Shown here: one piece after another, positions 8,188-10,503 of the stretch | How positions within the stretch are numbered: the first letter of the stretch is position 1 | Layout of the letters: each line of letters starts with the position of its first letter | NCBI GenBank assembly: GCA_934454745.1 | Contig: CAKSGP010000026.1 | Span: 1-10,503 of the forward strand | DNA from: an uncultured Clostridia bacterium | Lineage (GTDB): Bacteria; Bacillota; Clostridia; UBA1381 | Length of the DNA: 10,503 bases | Direction: 5' to 3' | Made by a program: the position numbers and the translations under genes | The notes under the pieces: generated by a model | The model's input: the letters and a program-made list of their open reading frames with translations, nothing else | The model's database searches: none | What the model was told of the DNA's origin: nothing

Positions 8188-8274
8188 GCGGATATGGCGG
8201 AATTGGCAGACGCGCATGGTTCAGGTCCATGTGGAAGTAATTCCTTGCAGGTTCAAGTCCTGTTATCCGCACCA
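8188..8274 (+). tRNA. tRNA-Leu (anticodon CAG)
   Basis: Complete class II tRNA of 87 nt including an encoded CCA. The acceptor stem GCGGATA (8188-8194) pairs with TATCCGC (8264-8270), discriminator A at 8271, CCA at 8272-8274. The anticodon stem CATGG/CCATG (8215-8219 and 8227-8231) encloses the loop TTCAGGT with anticodon CAG at 8222-8224, reading CUG leucine codons. A long variable arm (around GTGGAAGTAATTCC) marks the leucine class. The T-arm GCAGG TTCAAGT CCTGT is normal apart from one G-U pair. It stands alone with its own promoter and terminator. It is intact, and no second copy of its 3' end is visible in the window. Confidence 0.97.
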
Positions 8275-8275
8275 T

Positions 8276-8328
8276 ATCGAGTGTTCATAACGTGTATGAA
8301 GTTATGAACACTCGATTTTTTTGTTTTT
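8276..8328 (+). terminator. Strong intrinsic terminator of tRNA-Leu
   Basis: ATCGAGTGTTCATAAC (8276-8291) pairs perfectly over 16 bp with GTTATGAACACTCGAT (8301-8316) around a 9-nt loop, followed by a run of seven T (8316-8322), G, and five more T. It begins two bases after the tRNA CCA. The stop codon of the convergent recombinase lies in the T-tract (8327-8329). Read on the minus strand the hairpin is not followed by a T-run, so it should work mainly for the tRNA. Confidence 0.93.
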
Positions 8329-10030
8329 ATGCCGTTTTGGTGGTTCTTAAGTATTCCACTTCAACACCTTTTCTTGTGTTGACTTTTATCTTGTCAAAAT
8401 TCTCCGGCATATCAAGCTCACCGATGAACTTATAATGTATTACTACCGATTGAGTGCGGTTTAATCCAGTACCCTCTACTGCGTGTACTTCGATTTTCTC
8501 AATTAACTCATGCAGAAGTAATGGTGTTACTTTCTGCATTTCCGCAAAGCTTCTGACACAAGATAGAAAATGTTCTTTGCCGTCACGTACTTCGCTTATC
8601 CTTGTAAGCTGCTGATTGAGTTCAAGAATCTTCTTTTTGAGCTCATCACGCTCAACCTCGTATTTATGAGATAACTCCATAAACCAAGCATCTGTGACCT
8701 TGCCATTGACGTTATCCTCATAAACCCTCTCGTAAAGCCTTGAAACATCCTGACTTCTTGCTGTAGCTTTTGCTATGGATTGCTCAATAAGCTTCTGTTC
8801 CTTAACAATATCTTTGTTAACCTTTTCTTCCAGAAGATTTGCAAAGGCATCCTCGTTCATCGTGACAATCTGTGCAAGCTTTTCGAGCTCGGCACGGACA
8901 ATCATTTCAACAGAATCAGCACGGATATAATGTGTACTTTCGCAAGTGCCTCTGTCACCCTTGTAATTGGAGCAACTAAAGAAATATGTAGTTTCTTTAT
9001 TATGCCTGACGTGATACCACATTTTGCTTCCGCAATCTGCACAATATAAAAGTCCCGTAAACATATTCTTTTCGCCGTTACCTGCTTTGGGTGGACGGCG
9101 TTTTGTTTGCTTCTTTACAAGTTCCTGCACATGTTCAAACATTTCACGCTCAATAATAGGTTCATGAACATCCTTGAAGATAGACCAACTTTCCTTTGGG
9201 TTAGGGATACGAGCTTTGTTCTTGAAGTTCTTTGAATATGTTTTGAAATTAATCACATCACCGCAGTATTCTTGTTGAGCAAGCATTTTCGCAATGGTAG
9301 TTTTGCACCACTTATACGGATTGCTCTGCGTTTTCTTACCACCTCTGCCAAGTCCTTTGAATTGCCAATATGCCATCGGTACAAGCACTTTGTTTTCCTG
9401 AAGGATTCGTGCAATGGTTTCATTGCCCTTACCCTCAATACACATTTTGAAAACACTTCTTACCACTTGTGCAGCTTCTTCATCAATAATCCAAAACTTT
9501 GGATTGTCGGGAGATTTCATATAACCGTATGGCGGTTGAGATAGTGGTTCTCCTGCATTGCCTCTGATTCTGTGAGAAGAACGCACCTTACGGCTTATAT
9601 CACGGGCATACATTTCATTCATTACATTGCGGAAGGGGGCTAATTCGTTATCTCCGTCTGCACTATCAACACAATCGTTCACAGCAATAAATCGGACATT
9701 CTTTTCTGGAAAGTAATCATCTGTATAATATCCCACCTGAAGATAATCTCTGCCGAGTCGTGACATATCCTTTACGATTACTGTTGTAATGTATCCTAAC
9801 TCAATGTCATCTATCATTTGCTGAAATCCCGGTCTGTTAAAATTAGTTCCTGTATATCCGTCATCCACATAAAACTTTGTGTTACCGAAGTTATTTTCTT
9901 TTGCATATTTCTGTAGTAATTTCTTTTGATTGGCGACTGAGTTACTATCGCCTTCCATACCGTCATCACGGGACAGTCTGCAATAGAGAGCAGTTACGCC
10001 AATACTTTCAATTTTCTTTTTTGACTGCAT
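8327..10030 (-). CDS. Large serine recombinase (TnpX/TndX-like) of an integrative element
   Basis: Site-specific recombinase that would excise and integrate the element to its right through a phospho-serine DNA intermediate. Domains (567-aa numbering): N-terminal resolvase-type catalytic domain about 10-150 with the nucleophile S20 in YCRLSRDD, partner R18, and R91/R94 in DMSRLGRD; recombinase DNA-binding domain about 165-270; zinc ribbon with C330, C333, C353 and C363; coiled-coil region about 400-485; and a C-terminal DUF4368-like part. Length is normal and no frameshift is seen, so it should be active. The frame can be read from a TTG at 10054, but ATG 10030 has a perfect AGGAGG (10036-10041) five bases upstream and is preferred. 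It follows parB and a small interrupted ORF in the same direction, and converges on tRNA-Leu. Tyrosine integrase is excluded by the serine-recombinase motifs. Confidence 0.95.
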   Translation of the reverse strand: MQSKKKIESIGVTALYCRLSRDDGMEGDSNSVANQKKLLQKYAKENNFGNTKFYVDDGYTGTNFNRPGFQQMIDDIELGYITTVIVKDMSRLGRDYLQVGYYTDDYFPEKNVRFIAVNDCVDSADGDNELAPFRNVMNEMYARDISRKVRSSHRIRGNAGEPLSQPPYGYMKSPDNPKFWIIDEEAAQVVRSVFKMCIEGKGNETIARILQENKVLVPMAYWQFKGLGRGGKKTQSNPYKWCKTTIAKMLAQQEYCGDVINFKTYSKNFKNKARIPNPKESWSIFKDVHEPIIEREMFEHVQELVKKQTKRRPPKAGNGEKNMFTGLLYCADCGSKMWYHVRHNKETTYFFSCSNYKGDRGTCESTHYIRADSVEMIVRAELEKLAQIVTMNEDAFANLLEEKVNKDIVKEQKLIEQSIAKATARSQDVSRLYERVYEDNVNGKVTDAWFMELSHKYEVERDELKKKILELNQQLTRISEVRDGKEHFLSCVRSFAEMQKVTPLLLHELIEKIEVHAVEGTGLNRTQSVVIHYKFIGELDMPENFDKIKVNTRKGVEVEYLRTTKTA

Positions 10031-10035
10031 TAAGT

Positions 10036-10041
10036 CCTCCT
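10036..10041 (-). promoter_or_regulatory. Ribosome binding site fixing the recombinase start
   Basis: A perfect AGGAGG on the minus strand, five bases before ATG 10030. Starting at the upstream TTG (10054) would place this site inside the coding sequence, so the shorter 567-aa protein is the better model. Confidence 0.85.
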
Positions 10042-10057
10042 CTCCGGCAGTCAAATC

Positions 10058-10072
10058 ACATAATTCTTATGT
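10058..10072. repeat. Short palindrome before the recombinase gene
   Basis: ACATAA TTC TTATGT is a perfect 6-bp inverted repeat with a 3-bp centre. It overlaps the stop of the small ORF (10067-10069) and lies 28 bp before the recombinase start. The form would suit a dimeric repressor operator, but there is no copy elsewhere in the window to support this, and an AT-rich repeat of this size can occur by chance. Confidence 0.35.
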
Positions 10073-10264
10073 AATTGTACCGCCTGAATCGTCAATATAC
10101 AAATCTGTTACATTGTTTAGTACACATTTTTCAAACTGTTTCTTGATGTCTACACCTTGTTTTCCGTCATAGACGGGAGTAACCGTAAAGGTTACTCCGT
10201 TTACGTTATACTGTCTTGGTCTTGTTACCAAATAGCATTTATCAAATTTAATCTATTTTGCCAT
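10067..10264 (-). pseudogene. Small element ORF interrupted by amber codon 4
   Basis: Between parB and the recombinase, ATG 10264 has a good site (AAGG at 10273-10276, eight bases upstream), ten bp after the parB stop. The frame reads M-A-K, then TAG (10253-10255), then 61 uninterrupted codons to TAA at 10067. The downstream peptide looks protein-like (VNGVTFTVTPVYDGKQG, then a charged KKQFEKCVLNN stretch). It faintly recalls the small TnpW-type proteins found near recombinases of this group, but I cannot assign it. No ATG follows the amber; a TTG at 10229-10231 lacks a ribosome binding site. It is most simply a gene inactivated by one point mutation or a sequencing error. TAG is a real stop in this host (end of glnS), so readthrough is unlikely without suppression. 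Confidence 0.6.
10164..10198. repeat. Two abutting hairpins inside the small ORF
   Basis: CCGTC ATA GACGG (10164-10176) shares one base with a second inverted repeat, GGAGTAACC GTAAA GGTTACTCC (arms 10176-10184 and 10190-10198, 9 bp perfect). If G10175 bulges, the second stem extends by two pairs, which competes with the first hairpin. No T-run follows on either strand, so neither is an intrinsic terminator. They may be a recombinase/excision-protein binding site, or mRNA structure upstream of the recombinase start; function is unknown. Confidence 0.5.
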
Positions 10265-10274
10265 TTTTTACACC

Positions 10275-10503
10275 TTACCTTTCAGGAGCGTGTTTCTTTT
10301 TGTATTGAGCTTCGCACATTTTGACGATTGCATCTTCAATCTGAGAATTACTGAAGCTTTTGGGAAAGTATTTTCTAACACGTTCTGTAGGAATCTTTAT
10401 ACGTTCCTTTTGATTGGCTTTTTCTTCTGCCATAATCTCATTGATTTTGTCATCATCAAGCCTTCCTTGCTGACTTAGCTTCTTCATACGAACTGCCTGA
10501 GAT
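10275..10503 (-). CDS. ParB/Spo0J-like partition protein, C-terminal fragment (runs off window)
   Basis: Only the last 75 codons are visible; the frame is open to the window edge, so the 5' end is missing because of the window and not because of damage. The visible stretch SQAVRMKKLS (starting at 10502), then QQGRLDDDKINEIMAEEK, then RVRKYFPKSFSNSQIEDAIVKM, matches my memory of the C-terminal tail of ParB proteins on Clostridia integrative elements, where the KYFPKS..Q.E..I motif is typical. An internal ATG at 10487 should not be taken as the start. ParB proteins bind centromere-like sites and help segregate or maintain DNA; on such elements they are thought to stabilise the excised circle. 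Stop TAA at 10275; the small ORF follows after ten bases, so cotranscription with the recombinase is likely. Confidence 0.72.
   Translation of the reverse strand, partial: SQAVRMKKLSQQGRLDDDKINEIMAEEKANQKERIKIPTERVRKYFPKSFSNSQIEDAIVKMCEAQYKKKHAPER

Noticed and set aside
8286..8306. loxP-like look of ATAACGTGTATGAAGTTAT in the terminator (resembles part of the loxP arms)
   Set aside because: Only one short arm segment matches, the spacing is wrong for 13-8-13, and the symmetry is fully explained by the terminator hairpin.
8276..8316. Terminator acting for the recombinase as well (bidirectional)
   Set aside because: On the minus strand no T-run follows the stem, so intrinsic termination in that direction is not supported.
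10031..10054. TTG start giving a 575-aa recombinase
   Set aside because: A perfect AGGAGG followed by ATG lies inside this extension, and the catalytic domain begins normally after the ATG.
10229..10252. Restart of the small ORF at TTG or ATT after the amber codon
   Set aside because: No ribosome binding site precedes either codon, whereas the ATG before the amber has a well-spaced one.

Overview
The window looks like a chromosomal segment of a low-to-mid GC, Gram-positive Clostridia-type anaerobe, plausibly Oscillospirales/Ruminococcus-like gut bacteria. The evidence is strong AGGAGG-type ribosome binding sites, a WecA/TagO-type plus WecB-type envelope pair, a GlnRS alongside a divergent long GluRS, and a TnpX-like large serine recombinase. 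The exact genus is inference. TAG serves as a normal stop at the end of glnS, so the standard bacterial code applies.

Bases 1-7991 hold one tightly packed minus-strand transcription unit. It starts from a near-consensus promoter (7998-8026) and reads gltX, glnS, a PLP aminotransferase, trpS, a tagO/wecA-type glycosyl-1-phosphate transferase and wecB. It ends at a hairpin terminator (12-51). Gaps between genes are 18, 18, 24 and 45 bp, followed by an 8-bp overlap. It therefore couples three aminoacyl-tRNA synthetases to the first step of wall/teichoic-type polymer assembly (undecaprenyl-PP-sugar formation) and the supply of UDP-ManNAc. No T-box fits into the roughly 43-nt leader of gltX.

Bases 8107-8328 hold a divergent, self-contained tRNA-Leu(CAG) gene on the plus strand, with its own promoter, encoded CCA and a perfect 16-bp-stem terminator.

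From about 8327 to the right edge the content changes to a mobile element. A TnpX/TndX-like large serine recombinase (minus strand) has its stop codon inside the T-tract of the tRNA terminator. Upstream of it are a small ORF interrupted by an amber codon at position 4 and the C-terminal end of a ParB/Spo0J-like protein running off the window. I read this as the recombinase-bearing end of an integrative (conjugative or mobilizable) element lying against tRNA-Leu. The exact att junction cannot be fixed from one end.

Most of the window is ordinary core genome. The parts worth a second look are the element boundary, the broken small gene with its nested hairpins, and the mixed synthetase/envelope operon. 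I do not see a clearly undescribed system.
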